A DNA stretch of 64,000 nt from Pelomyxa schiedti. Lineage: Eukaryota; Evosea; Pelobiontida; Pelomyxidae. Below are positions 1 through 13,473 of the stretch, piece after piece. Position 1 is the first letter of the stretch. Each line of letters opens with the position of its first letter. The notes under the pieces were generated by a model that worked only from the letters and a program-made list of their open reading frames with translations, was not told where the DNA came from and searched no databases. Both the position numbers and the translations under genes were made by a program. Location: the NCBI GenBank assembly GCA_020536535.1, contig JAHLWZ010000076.1:9485-73484 (forward strand), given 5' to 3'.

Positions 1-105
1 TCGGTGGCGCCGGGGGGGTGTGTCGAGCTGCAATTATGGGCCTGGGTGTTATGTTAGCCCTTGGTTGGGTTTATGTATTTTCTACCCCTGAAAACAAAAA
101 TATAG

Positions 106-2603
106 GTGCCAGGGCCACTGGTGGTATCACTATTACGGGATATTGACGGTTTCTCAGAAGCGGGAATTAAACCATTTGTGGTCTTCAATGGGCTTAATGT
201 TCCTGCTCCTTTGCTGCAGCCACATCACCACTCTGAAAAAATACACAACAACAAGTACTTTATGGCTTGGGAGGCTCAAAGAAAAGGTGACAATAAGGCA
301 GCAATATCCTTTTTGCAAAAGAATTTCAAGGTTCCTGTGTACACCCAAGTTGGTCACACCAAACACTTACTCCCCTACCACAACAACAGTACGCGTTATC
401 ACAGAACGTTTTGCAAGGACTTCTATGTCTCCTCACAAAAAAGAAAGTCGAGTGGATCCGTGCTCCATTTCTTGCTCTGGCTCAACTTGCTTGGATCACC
501 TCAGCAACCCCACCTTCCGCGACACATATCTGGGCCTCTCCAGAATGCTTCATGTTCCCACAAACAACTTCAATAATTCTCGACATAAACTTTCAGGTGA
601 GAGCTTTGCTAATTCTTGTTGCCGTTGTAATTGGCGCTCACGTCCCATATAGAATCACACTTACACAACCTTGGACCAATCAGCCCTTTTTCATGAGTTG
701 CTCGTTACTCAAGAGCAATTCACTGATGCTTGTCTCATAACTACCTATGTAGAGCAAGTGTACCCTCAATACCCCAAACGCAGAAATTTCGGAGATACTC
801 TGAATTTTGTTAAGTCCACACCAAATATCATGCAAGGTATGGTGTGATGCATCTCAATAATATTTTCCAACTTCCGCAAGCTCTTAGGTCAAGGACCCCA
901 GAAAGTGCAGCTGTTCTTCGTACAGCACGCTCTATGATTCAACACCACATGATTTTCAACTATTCATGTGTGCGTAACTTTTCGTTCCTCTGCTGGTTTT
1001 TTGTTAACCACTCCGCAGGTCTGTGAGCCTATAAGTGGAAATCCACCTGCTAACATCGATGGTATATTTGGTCCAAGACTGCCTGACCAGGCGTTCTTTT
1101 TTATTTGTATGGGTGTGATATCACCACAAGTGTTGAACAATATCATTAGCGCGACTCTAGTGGAAACTTCACCATTGGTGGACTCAACAGGCATGGAATT
1201 TCTCACTTAGACATAGTGGGGATAACATCTAAAAAGAGTACCGGGGAATGTTATCGGATCTTGTTGACGTCAGAGCCAATACCTTTTCTACTGTCTGTGC
1301 AACTATGAACCCGGCTTTTCGGTCTAGGTCCATCTTGTGGCAGCACTATTGGGAGGACACCAATCCACAAGATCTGCAGATAAGGGCAGGACCCGAGCTC
1401 TCTTCTATTAAACTGTATTTGTAACCTTGTTATATAAATAGTAACTCCAAACCCAGGCTGGCGAATGACGAGGAGATTGAAGTAGAACTAAAACGGCAGG
1501 GAACTACGCATGTCGATATGTGCTTTGTTCTATCAACGCGGGCACAGCACAGTCTTCCTGGCACTAACCAGTCAATACCACTGAATAGTCCACTTCCAGA
1601 GCGAGGCCCGGAGCCGTTTCGAAGTACAAAGAGCTACCTCTCCAGCGCTCTCCTTCACAGCTTGATAAGTACTATATCAATCACAGCACTGTGAATAAAC
1701 TTACACCCAAAGGCATGGAAAATATATCCCCAGAGGGAAGTTTGACTCCTCTCGGAGATGTCTTGAATGAAGTTTTGCTAAAGAAAGGTGGCCACATGTT
1801 TCAAGAGCAATGCTTAATTGCTCTTGAGCTTTTACGTGCAGGGTATGTCATTGCGTTGCAAACACTTTGGCTGATACAAATTGAAAGTTACTTAACGTCT
1901 ATGCCTTTGAACTACATACCACCCAGTGACACTGACAATACCTCAAATCACGCTCGCCTTTCCTCGCGAGTTTTCAGTCTTCTTCCAGCGCAATTAGAGG
2001 TAAGGTTCCATCCACCACATTCTTCTCTTTATTTATCTCCCTTTGGCCAGTAATAACTCATCCCAAATGCAGCCCAAACCGTGGAATCAAGTTGACCACG
2101 ACCTTGCCGGATTCCACAGTGTAGTTACAGCCTTATGGAGGTCACTGAGGAACCTTCACGAGATTGTTGCACTGACTCTGTTCCTTCAGTACCAAGTGGA
2201 ATTACCCCCGCAGGCTTACCGCGAATTTTCCTCACAGTAAGCCGGCTTTTACCTATATCCCGACCCTTTCCAAATTTATCACACCTGATTGTGAATTTAC
2301 AGGCTTCCATTTTTCCAACAACCAGGCACGGAATTGGGAATTGTGTGCAAGCACATCATGGAAGACACATCAGACAACATCACCCTCGAATCCCTGCTCG
2401 CCACGTTCCCGGCCTTTGGAACCACCCAACAGATAGCCCAGCAACTGAATGATGGGTGGCTTTTCTGGTGCTCTGTGATGAGCATTGCGGAAACTCTGGC
2501 CAAAAACGGTGTCCTTACACCTCAACAGTGGACAGATTTTGAGCAGACCAACACAGTCCTTTTTTCCAAGTGGTCATCAATCCCTGGCCTCCAGGCTGAA
2601 TAG
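106..2603 (+). CDS. MKT1: MKT1-like post-transcriptional regulator (5' end cut by window edge)
   Basis: MKT1-family proteins carry a degenerate XPG-nuclease-like N-terminus and MKT1_N/MKT1_C domains; in yeast Mkt1 acts with Pbp1 in mRNA regulation in the cytoplasm. Seen here: an XPG-like stretch KPFVVFNGLNVPAP (from 106), the exon with RAPFLALAQLAWI and ATHIWASPECFMFP (about 405-596), a clean intron 597-652, the exon ending near 836, and an exon from 1020 with IFGPRLPDQAFFFICMGVIS. The C-terminal part has LTPLGDVLNEVLLKKGG followed by IALELLRAGYVIAL (1740-1860), and the last exon ends LFWCSVMSIAETLAKNGV...GLQAE at a stop at 2601-2603. The order matches the family over nearly its full length. 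The first exon was not found; an AG at 104-105 looks like a 3' splice site, so the gene probably starts before the window. Internal exon limits between 1210 and 1690 are uncertain. Confidence 0.8.
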
Positions 2604-2743
2604 AAACCGGTACTGAGAATAATAAAAAAAAAGACCTCCACCTCCGATGCCACACAGGGAAACCAAAAAACCAAAACCCAAAAAAAATAAAGGAAGATCG
2701 ATTGCAACGAAAAAGGAACAAAAAGGAAACAAGTACGTGAAAA

Positions 2744-5700
2744 ATGGAACCGGACGTCGACTCTGCGGCGTTCTTGGCTTTGTCCGACGTGAGTATGAGA
2801 CATCAACCGGGCATTTATGCCAATGGACCAATTTTTGCTTGGCATTTTTTTTATTGCTCCGTGTTGTTGCTGTCAACATTTGTCATTGGTTTACCACAAA
2901 CAAACAAACAAAAAAGAACCTCAAAGTGGCCACTGGGCAACTAAAAGCGATAATGAACGCGTGTGAGAGAAGTAAAGTTGAAGCCAAACAGCACTCCAGT
3001 GTGTTCATTTGTTCATTGACTTTTTACTATGCTTCGTTTTTATGCTGTTCCAACTTCAATTAGCGGCTGGGATGTTTTTTGGGAGCGACCAGATTGCTGA
3101 TGCAATCTTCTCTTATTCCATGGATCTTCATTTTTCTAAAAAGAGTCCCGCTCTCGGTACTATTTAAATGGCAGCAAAACACTTTTCAATTACTCACTTA
3201 CTCACAGCAACCGCTTTGATAACTTATGGAACAATACAACGAAAACTCTCTATCCTTCGAAAAGACTTGGTTCTTCTTCTTGTTTTAACAAACTAAGCTC
3301 AACTGCTCAAAAGGATCAAAAGATAAAAGAACGTTTTGTCAAGCCAATCACTTTATTCATTGACAACGACATGAAACGAGCACAAACTACAAGGCAGCAG
3401 TATGATCACCAGAAAAAGTCTTTTGAAACTGCCAAAACAAAACTCAAAGAATCTGAAACTAAACTTGATCCTCACAAATACTATGCAGTAAACCAGTCCA
3501 TGTCAGAAATCCGTCTAACTGTTATGCAGTTGCAGGTCGACTATACGTCCGAGAAGCAGGAATATGAAAACGTGCACGCCAGATCAATGTCTGAAGTGAC
3601 CGATCTTGATAAGTTGAAAGATATTGAACTCATTACTCGTCTCAAGTATGGTGACTCTTATGTCATCGACGCTAATATCAACAGGGCTCTAATGAGTGCT
3701 CATTTGGAGTACCTCAAAAATTGTACAGAGACATTCGAAAAAGTTGATAGTATTTTATCTGAGTTGGATGATGCTAGGGCGAAGGTAGGTTGCGGATTTA
3801 AGATTTTACTTGTGTTAATCTAGACCTCATGTCCACAAGTAGGAAACTGCTGTTTTGGTAGAGAAGAGAAAAGAATCTGAAAAAGCTACTACTACAAAAC
3901 GCCAACAACAGATTGCCACAAGATTCAATCCACTAATTGAAGTAGTTTTCTTCGAGCTTTTTCTTCCTGTAATTCCATGCAGTTGATTTCAACGAATACC
4001 TGTCTTTCCGCTTTGTTTGAACAACAGGAGTCATCTTCTCCCTCAGATGAGCTCTTTGCATCTCTGGCCAGGTAGTGGTGACATCAGGACTACCCTAAAT
4101 GTTTGCAGAGTCTTGGACCACAAGCAAATACTCCTACCTATTATCAAGACAGAGATCACAAAATGCATCACCGAGAATAGTACTTGAACTCCAACTTACC
4201 AAGTGAATTTAACATTTCCTGAGGTGATCCCCAGGTCTTGTTCCGAGCCAATACACTTGCTACAAGGCTAACAACAGCCGTACACTTTTTCAATTCGCAA
4301 TGATATTTTCCGTTTATATCTGCAATTATAGTTAACAACTATCGTTGGAGGACCCTTTCTCCAATCAGTTTTGGGTCCGATAATGCGCAACTTGAATGAA
4401 TCAAGTGAAGAGTTTGAGGTTTTTTGTACTTCTTGTTACTTTTTTTTAAGTGTTCTCAGATCGATCCCATACATGTCAGTGATCCAGCAATACGAGAAGC
4501 CAACGTGGTCAGGTTAACAAAAACGATTGAATCTGTCTTAGATGCTATTCTCACTTCGACAAATTCGTTTCCATTGTATACAATCCATCACTGTTTTTCT
4601 TTCCCAATGTGTTCACCCCCATTTTAATAGACCTTTCCGATGTTTGTGTGCCCATGCCCGCAAAGAAGCCGCTACGAGATTCAACAACGAAAGGATTGGG
4701 AACACAGCTGTTGGTGGTATGGCTTTTCTTTCTAAATGGAAGAGAAAACCACGGTAATATATCCTGCAGGATTTATATTTTTAAGATTTTTCTGCCCCAA
4801 TATTGTCAACCCAACAAAGCTTGGTCTGTTGCCAAAGCAGCCACCCAAAAATGTTTTTCGTGCACTTGTCCTTATAACAAAATCTTTGCAATCTCTGGCA
4901 AATAATGCCGAGTTCAGTGCAGCAGAAGGTTGTCCCCCTTAAATTGTCCAAGTGTATAGTTAACTAAACGAAAAATAGAATACATGAAAGTGATGGATGA
5001 CTTCATTAAAACAAACAGAAAGCTTGTTATCGAGTGGTATGACAAACTTACGGTACTGTTCTTTCTTTCTAGTTCCTTTTTAATCTTCACTAGACTATCC
5101 CAGATGACTGGGAACAGAACCAGACACCCCTTGTTTCCCGACAGGAGCTCGAAGTCCGCGATCTGCCCATCATAGAAGATGTATGCAGAACTTACCTGCG
5201 CAAAGTGTCGAAAGTGTCACCAGAGGAGAAGGTACCACAATAATCCCTTCACAATCAACACAAATATCTTAAAGGCATTTTTCATGAAATTTTGCCAAGT
5301 AATGGCGACATTGGAACGGTAAAACACAAGGTTATAGCAACTTTAATTTCATATTCTTTATAGAGTAAATGTTCCTGCAACTCCACCAGAACCAGCTGCT
5401 AAACCCCCTCCACTCCGCCACCTCTTCCACATCTCAACAAATTTCATTCAGGAAAAAATATCTGATTACTCGTCAAACATACCCATGACAGCCCGTCCTT
5501 CACATTCTCATACACCACAATCACTTTATCCAAGTGAGAAAACCGCTGCAACCACTGACAACATCACATCCAGTGGTGATATCCTCCCCAACTGGCGTCA
5601 ATCTACACCAAGTCTAAACTCCTCCAGCCTCAACCGCCAACAATTTGGAACAATAAGGGGTCACAACCTGTCTTTTATGAACGAACAAGAGCAAGAGGAA

Positions 5701-6939
5701 TCAGCCTCACCCCCACCTCTTAGGCGAGGTGGGGACAGAACAGAACTTACAAAAAGTACCTCCCATTCCCACCACCACCATCATCATCGATCATCCGATC
5801 AATCAGCGTCAGCTTCAAATCAATCAAACCAATCAAATTCAGCAACTCCACCAAGTTCTGAAGCTGGAGATGAATTCCGCCATTTAAAAGATGGAACTAC
5901 TACAGAATACGGTTTTCGAAGCACTAGCAGAGATTCCTCTGGCAAGTTACGTAGAAGGAGTGGATCAAGTGGAGTCGACTTTATTCCATCTGCAGCACTT
6001 GCCGCAATGACAAGTGCCATCAGTGGGGTTTCAGGAGAAGTACCATCAAAGGGTGAGAAAGTGGAAGGAGAAAATTGTCTCAGTGATGAGGATGGTTCAG
6101 GGCTAGCAAATAGCGGATCCGGCGATGGAATTTCAGCCCTTTCAGAGGTTGAACTGAGGGAAAGAGAGGAGAGAGCAGGAAAATCGGCACATAGAAATTC
6201 ATTTCCCGAACGTTTGAGGACATCCCCGGATGTGGACAAGCCTCACAGTCACCACCACCACAACCACCACGAGCGCCATTCTCCAACCCCATTATTAGGT
6301 ACACAAGATAACGAAAAGGATGCAGGTTCCCCAGAAATTATGCGTTCACGTAATCACCACAGCACCGAATCCTCCGAATTGGCAGAAAGTGAATCAGGAA
6401 GCTCCGACGAAAGTAAACCACAGATCTCCCAACCACTTCCCCTTCAAATGTGTCCCCCGTTGCGGAGGGAGCGTAAGACGTTGTCTGTTGTGGGTCTGTT
6501 TGACAATCAACCAGTAGCAACCACTGGCACCCCTGCTACCACAAACACTACTACCACTACCCCTACAATCACAACCACACTCACGTCTTCATCATCTTCT
6601 TCGTCCTCCGTGTCCACTCCCCCGGCCACACCCACTCTCACGCACACACCCACTCTCACACCCACGTGCCCGCCAACCCCCGAAACAACCAGGGACAAGT
6701 CACCAAGCCCACCATCACGGTCTCTAACAAGCCCTCACCTGCGCTACTCAAGCCCCAGCAAATACGTGGACTCACTGCAAAAAAGCCCGACCATCACCAA
6801 AGTCACTCCACCACCTCTCAAACTCCCAGGAGAATCAGTACCCTTCATGCCACACATGCCGGTAATAAGGGAGACCAGGCGCAGGAGTGCGAGTTCTGCA
6901 ATGCAGCAGTTCTTGCCGACTTACTTAGGGAAGACCTGA
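2744..6939 (+). CDS. BAR domain-RasGAP protein with Ser/His/Pro-rich tail
   Basis: Predicted Ras inactivator. N-terminal exons (about 3093-3830) encode a helical BAR-type module: KIKERFVKPITLFIDNDMKR, then a long charged coiled coil (3371-3790) continuing after an intron as ETAVLVEKRKESEKATTTKR. The next exons form a RasGAP domain: FRANTLATRLTTAVHFF (about 4238) carries the arginine finger, then DPAIREANVVRLTKTIESVL (4450-4545), AVGG joined across an intron to FIFLRFFCPNIVNPTKLGLL (about 4770-4830), and FRALVLITKSLQSLANNAEF. The FLR motif is kept, but the usual PA after it is PN. After short introns near 5053, 5232 and 5324 a single exon runs to the stop at 6937-6939 and encodes about 500 residues rich in Ser, Thr, Pro and His, including runs of His. 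ATG 2744 with a strong GTGAGT donor at 2789 is the likeliest start; its join to the BAR exon is uncertain. BAR plus RasGAP recalls amoebozoan RGBARG, but no RCC1 or RhoGEF part is seen. Confidence 0.75.
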
Positions 6940-7285
6940 TGACATGATGGCCGGAAGACTGATTGGGAGTTCATACTCACATCGGCCTATCCGCTTCACC
7001 CATCTCTTCAACCCACCACTTTATTTACTCATTGTATGTATGCACGGCAGGCCCCCTTGTATAAGGCCACTCACTACATTCACCTCAGAACCCGCAACAA
7101 CCTCCCATAAATGAGGGAGGAATTTTACAGAACAAAAATTGGTGTTTTCTCTACGCCACACCTCCCTTGTTTCGGTGTTAAACTGTCAAAGGAGGCGTTA
7201 GTTGCCTGCACAGAGCTCTAGATACAAATAAGAGCCATCTCGTTATTTTTCTATCAAAAAAGAAAACTTTTGTTTTGACAGAAAA
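6940..7285. other. Intergenic region between BAR-RasGAP and TRAPPC9 genes
   Basis: About 346 bp with no convincing coding exon on either strand. It must hold the 3' UTR of the upstream gene and the promoter of the TRAPPC9 gene. No structured RNA was recognised. Confidence 0.5.
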
Positions 7286-10200
7286 ATGATCACCTCCTTC
7301 TTGGAGAGCACCAAGATCCACGTACTGATTGTACCTGCTGGAAATATACCTGGTGTGTAGTGACGACGAGTGATAGCACAAGTAACGATGTTTTGTTAGA
7401 GAACAAGTTTAACGAGTTCACTGCGGTGGTGAGTGGGTTCAACACTGTAGACCTACGAGATGTCACGCGAGGCGGTGCGTGGTCAAATGGCTTTGTGAAG
7501 TACAGTTACAAAACCCACAAAACCGACCCCAGCGAATGGGAGAACATCCAGATACACAGGAAAACAATGGCTGTGTGCTTACTGTCTTCTATTTGTATTT
7601 TTCACCAATCTGGTGTAACCAGATTATCGGCATAATAAACTGCCCCACAACACCAAGCATTCAAGACACGTATGCCAATTTTGAAGCCATGTGCCAAATT
7701 CAAGTGCGTAGCTCCTTTCTGCATGCTCCTTAACGAAATGTGACACCTGACATACAAGTACCCCAATGTATCACAACGTATGTGCATGGCTTTTGATCCT
7801 TTGCCATCACAGAACGACGAACCATCGGGTGTGTTGGTCATGATTCCAAATTGCCCCGATACGTCGCACTTGTTAAATTACGTCGAAACACTACTAAACG
7901 ACTTCACTGCAAAACTTGTTGGTTGGCTCGAGTCTGAGGCATGAACTTCCTTTAGTTATTGGAGACACAAACAAACCTTCACTTGTGATTTCTGAGCTAT
8001 TCCAAATAGGTCAACGCTGCTCGAAACCCTCAAAAACTTGTCCATCTCAGTACACCACTTGACACAAGCAAAACTGCTGATGATACAAAGGTCTTGCAAA
8101 AAAGAAAATCTGGCAGGTTGCAAAAAATAGTGGGAGACTATTGTTTATTGGGAGGCCAACAAAAGGAAGCTGCTGCAGCGTATTTGTTTCAAGCCAATAT
8201 TACGTCTCACTCCCAATTAGCTACACTGCAGCCATAGAGGCATGCAAAGCAACTAATGATCTAGAATGGTCGGCTTCAGCACAGGAGGGCTGGTGCGCAG
8301 CCTGCATATCATTAAACGTATTTCCCCAGTCCCCACCATTTTTCTTTTAAGAGATAATCAGGAAAGCAATTTGCCAACATGTGAAGAAGATGTTGTGAAT
8401 GCTGCACAACAGGCCCGAGAAAACTACAATAAAAGGGGAGCCCACCACTTAGAGCTGGAGCTTGTGATGAAAGTTAGTTGGATCCCCTTGTTATATGGAC
8501 TACCAATACACTGCAGATGGCGCACTTCCAAACTTTATTGGGGCACAAAGATAGAGCAACTGAACTACTTACAGATGCTTATACCTATGGTGAGACACAC
8601 TGCGGAACACAGGACAGAGTATCTTGAAGTGGAAATGGATACTTTTTTTTTAACCTCTTTCCACAGATTCAGTTGACTGGAACAATTGCACTTTTGTAAG
8701 TCATACATAGAATTCAAATCAAAAACATACCACAATTAACTCAGCAAAGGTATAAGTTTATGGGATTTCACCGCAAATATGCTTTTTATTTGTGGTTGGC
8801 CTCAGGATTGTATCGCAAGGTTCTCAGTATTTTTTTCTAGTGTTGGACGGATTAATTGTTTTCCTAGCTCTTTGATACAAGTGCGCAACATTACTTACTT
8901 TCTATGTGCTCGAAATATTACTACATAAACATGGATAAACGTGTGACGGTTCTCCCTCGACACCAGCATGAGTGACCCTCTGCACAGAATCCTCTGATAT
9001 CGTTTTGAGAACTGAATTACATCGATGTGGAACAAAGGGCTGGCCTCCATTGCAAAAGCATATCCTTACGGATCTTCTTTCTGCCTCTACAAACACTAAT
9101 AGTATTTATTATCCCACATCAATCAATTTCACAATATATAGATACCACAAACATTATCAAGTACAGTACACATCTACTTCGTAGCTTGCACCCTCGGCTT
9201 CTTTCCAGTGACCAAGGAAAACTCGCTTCTAGTTTAGCGACGGCATCAGCGAGACTGTATCGTCCAATTGATGTCCGTGGGAAGATGCTGGGTTTACCTT
9301 CATTCGTCCGTGTTACACCTGTCAAATGTTCTTCACCAGACTCTGCTCCTGTCGAGCTTCCTAGACAAAATGCGGGTGGTGCAAAGTGGATTTTCACACC
9401 ACTCCAGCAACGGTAATCTTGGAACGCCCCACTCAGGTACTGAGATTTCCTAGGAATAAGGCTCAGGCTCCTCCTTACACTTGGGTTGTCGGTGAAACCA
9501 ATGAAGTTCACATAGAAATGTCAAATCCCGTTTCTATTGAAGTTCATGTGGAGAGTATTACCCTCTGGTATGCTACACATCAATTTGTTTTTCATTTCGA
9601 CCGAACTTAAAAAAACAAGTACTTCAGGAGTACCTGCTGAATTTTATTCCTCCCAGTCGTTCACAATTCCACGTGAAAGTCCCATTTTTGAAGTCTCAAT
9701 ATTGGGAAAAGCCCTTTCTCCTGGGATACTTACAATAAACGGCTGCGTGATTCAGTCGTGTGGAATAATGTGTGTCCTTTTTTTTTTTTGAAATTTTCTA
9801 CCCTTAAAATTCCACTTTCAAAGGTACTTCCATCCTGTGAAAAATAATGGTGAAGCTGTGGCTCTGTAACACCCGTTTTATTGTTTTTCAATACTAATAT
9901 TAGTACCGAAAGTGACGAATTTTATTATCCACCTTCACCTGCTAAGCCATCACAAGCAATGACTTTGTCAAACTCGATACTTGGTGTGGCCAGTACAATA
10001 AATAATAGGCTTTCCCATTCTTACACCCTTCAGTAACGGAACCTCTCCCGAGCCTTGTTTGTGAGCACTGTGAAGGTAGTAATGTCCGTCTGGAGCTCAC
10101 TGAAGGAGAAATGTACAATGCGTACTTACCCTTCTGTCATTCTGAACCTTTCAAGATACGATCATCACTTCGACTTGATCAATCTAGGCAGTTGCCCTGT

Positions 10201-11800
10201 GGGAAACGTAGAAATTACTTGCAGTGGTGACAGTGAAGTTACCACTTCTGCTAGTTCCTCCAGGCCAGTCTGCACACTTCTTGGAGGAAGTACATCGCAG
10301 TCTAATGGAGAACCAGTCACCTCACAAAACGTGCCTTCTACAGAATCGGTGACTTCCTCACAGTCTTCTTCGTCAAATGCCAGAAATAGCTTCCAATCTC
10401 CTCTGGCAATAACTGAACATCTACCTTTGTTGCCAGGAGATCACCTTCCCCTTTGTGTGAGTTTTGCTTTTGTTGTCCCACCGTTTCTCATACTACACAG
10501 ATACGAATTGAGGCTGCTAAAACCTTGTAACTTTTGACTGCCATGATGCAGGATAACTGATTTTTTACATCTAGATCTCTTGTGACATTTTCTGCCAAGT
10601 ATTGGTCTTCAGCCGAATCTCGCTATGGCAGGCTCCTCACAGTTCCTATCCACGTGCAAGTTACCAGCGGCATTGGGGTAATTGGCTAGGCTAATACCAC
10701 GTCTCAGATTTGAGTAGGTTTCAAGTATAACTGCCATTCCGCAAGGAGACAATTGTCTTCTCGTAATTTCACTTCATAATGCTACCTTGAAAGCAGCAAC
10801 AGTAGCTTGTTCATTCAGTAGTGACAATAGAACTGTCATTTGTACTGGAGACGCATTAATTCCAAAGCAGATGTCAGCCAGGTTTCCCTTGTCACCTCAA
10901 TGTACTGTAGAATTAATGGACATGTTTTAGTGTTGTACTCCAAATTCCCAGGATTTTACAGGGACCAGATATGCAACTACCAGAGGAGTACATGCCTCAG
11001 CTCACTGCGGCCACTGTAAGTGGCACAGGTAACAGCGGCTCGCTTCCAAACCCCACCGGACATTCCTCCATGGTTGTGATCTTGATTTGTGTCTGCTCTA
11101 GATTGATTTTTCTCCAAGGTTAAGCTCCTGGACTGGTGCAAGTCCTATATTATGCAGCATTTGACTGTTACTTGGAAACTTGTAACGCCACACCTCCATA
11201 GAGATACAACTGTATGATTCACTCAATTTTGCAGATTGGAAGTTGCACAGGACAAACAAACCTTGGTGGAATTACAATAACCCCAAAAACCGCCAGGGCA
11301 CTCACACAAGCACCGGTGAAGTTGGGGATGTCTATTTGTTTGATACCCAATTACAGTCAAGAGCTAGTATCAGTAAACAGCAACAGCATGATCCCGCAAG
11401 GAGATTTACTGCTGGATACCTTCCAACCCCTTTATCGAGTGAAGAAGTTTGAACAGTTCCAAGTCACACTGGTTGTCACCAACAACCGGCCGCCAGAATG
11501 CTCTCCTTTATCCCAAATTGTGTTGCAGCTGTTACCCGAGAATTCTCACACCTCCCCAAGAATGGATCAATTTCTTTGGGTCACGGGCCTACTCTCCTGT
11601 GAGCTGAAAGAGGTTATTCACTTGACAACTTTGAGCGACTTCCTAACTCTTCTCAGTTGGCACCCGGAATGACCGCTAAGCATACTGTTGTGGTGTCATT
11701 TGTTGAAACAGGCCGGTTCACACTGACAGGTCTTTGTACAAGACACCCCAACGCAAACCAGTGTTTTGGAGAACACAGTGTATGTTTTGACGTTAGTTGA
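7286..11800 (+). CDS. TRAPPC9: TRAPP II subunit, TRAPPC9/Trs120 family
   Basis: Subunit of the TRAPPII tethering complex that works with Rab GTPases at the Golgi. Recognised from ordered family motifs: EWENIQIHRKTMA (about 7530-7570), then after a short intron IIGIINCPTTPS (from 7622), a block with VLVMIPNCPD (about 7830), and RKSGRLQKIVGDYCLLGGQQ (about 8105-8160), the family block that follows the N-terminal region. Later exons carry the beta-sandwich-like part, e.g. YTWVVGETNEVHIEMSNPVS (9478-9540) and the C-terminal TAKHTVVVSFVETGRFTLTG (about 11670-11730). The stop is TGA at 11798-11800, and an AATAAA lies at 11860. Many introns of about 50 nt interrupt it. The chosen ATG at 7286 opens MITSFLESTKIHVLIVPAG, typical of the family start, but a TAG at 7358-7360 inside a GTGTGT run interrupts the frame (see findings). 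Confidence 0.85.
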
Positions 11801-11859
11801 CTTTTGTAAAAACCCAAAAAACATCCTACAAAAAAAAAGTGATTTGTTTTATGCCACAT

Positions 11860-11865
11860 AATAAA
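11860..11865 (+). terminator. Polyadenylation signal AATAAA of TRAPPC9 gene
   Basis: Canonical hexamer 60 nt after the TRAPPC9 stop and 19 nt before the stop codon of the convergent transporter gene, so transcripts of the two genes probably overlap at their 3' ends. Confidence 0.6.
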
Positions 11866-11883
11866 GAACCCAACAAAGGGTTC

Positions 11884-13417
11884 TCAGGATTTCACAAACC
11901 CATTAACTACATTCAAAATTGCTGCAGAGAATGCTAGTACTCCTAACGTAAAGCCAACCCAAACAGACACACTGTTGCTTGTCCACTTTGAAGTATAAAT
12001 GGAAATAGCAGCCCCCTTGCCGAACTGTTTCTCCATCTTCCGCCGCGAAAGTTCCCACATGACGGCCGGTATGAAGAACTGAATGAAGAAGGCAAACAGG
12101 CCTGTGAATGTGAATATGACGTCGAGGTCCCCAAATGCGGTGCCGGCAATTATGGGCGGCAAAGCGGCGGCGATTCGGCTCGTGTAGTTGGCGATTCGGG
12201 CCCGCTTTTCGGTGAATGACTTTGGGAAGAGGTGGATGAGATTGGAGGCCAGTGATATGGCAATAAGTGGATATACACTTATCAGGTTCAGTATTGGATA
12301 TAGCGTGATGATCGTGTATATAATCCAAGCGTACCATGTTCTGGTCCCCTCCCCCCAGCCTCCATTGAGGCCTGTATAAGACGCCCAATTGAGAATGACA
12401 AGAGGGTCAGTCAGGCCGTTGAAGAAATATGCACACACAATGCCCATGAGAAGGAAGAACAACATGCTGGTGAAGAGACCCGCCAACATAATTTGCCTCA
12501 GGGTATACTTATTTCTGACCGGAGTGAGGGCATCTATTGACAGTGAGAATAAAACTTTCGGTTTTGGGTGACCTACCAGGCATATTATAATGCACAGTAT
12601 ACGCATAAGCTGCGGAGGTAACAAGAATAGCGAAGCCTGAAGGATGGAATCCCCATGCATCACTAGCTTGAAACGAGGCAACTTCAACAGATGCAGACGA
12701 TGTAGATGCCGAATATGATGGCGGAGGAAGGGGGCCAGCTACCCCTAAAGCAACAAATATGGTTACCAGCATAAGTGCAAATCCAACGAATCGGTATCCT
12801 GTTAGGAACATTTGCACTTTGATTTGCTGTGTAACATCCAGCAAGGACATTGTCACAACACAAATGCCGAAGAATACTGCTGAAGCATAGTACGCTCCCT
12901 GGCAAGCAGATGAGGGGTCTTTGTAAATGTCGCAGTGGCCTTCAGATGGCACAAACTCCAAAACTAGACTTGAAAGGGATGACGCAAAAACGCTTACACT
13001 GGCCCACAGACACCCATAGCAGTAAAATGTCATAACTATTTCTGAAACTATCTTCCCTGGCAATCCAGCAAAAGTCTGGCAGCACTTGGTGTAATCAAAT
13101 TTTTCGTAGACAAGGTTATTTAGAGGTTTTCTGCCACTTCCGTCCCCAATAGCATGATCCCCGGTGACCCGTTGATATCCTTGGGCTCTAGCCATCAGCT
13201 CCAAAACCCTATGGGTTTTGAGTGCTGGGTATTGAAAGCTGGTAAACGTACCAACAGCAAGACACAAAGGTGAGAACAAACATAATCACAGTCAAGATAA
13301 TTCCAAACGGAATACCAGCTTCCCTGTCTTTAGTAAGTCTGAAGCATTCTCATGAAAACACTACGCATTCTCTTGCATACTATAATAACACTTTCAACAA
13401 TTGTAGCAGCAACAACA

Positions 13418-13473
<56 letters not shown>

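Noticed and set aside
6507-6698. Minus-strand Val/Gly-rich frame
   Set aside because: It is the complement of the Thr/Pro-rich RasGAP tail.
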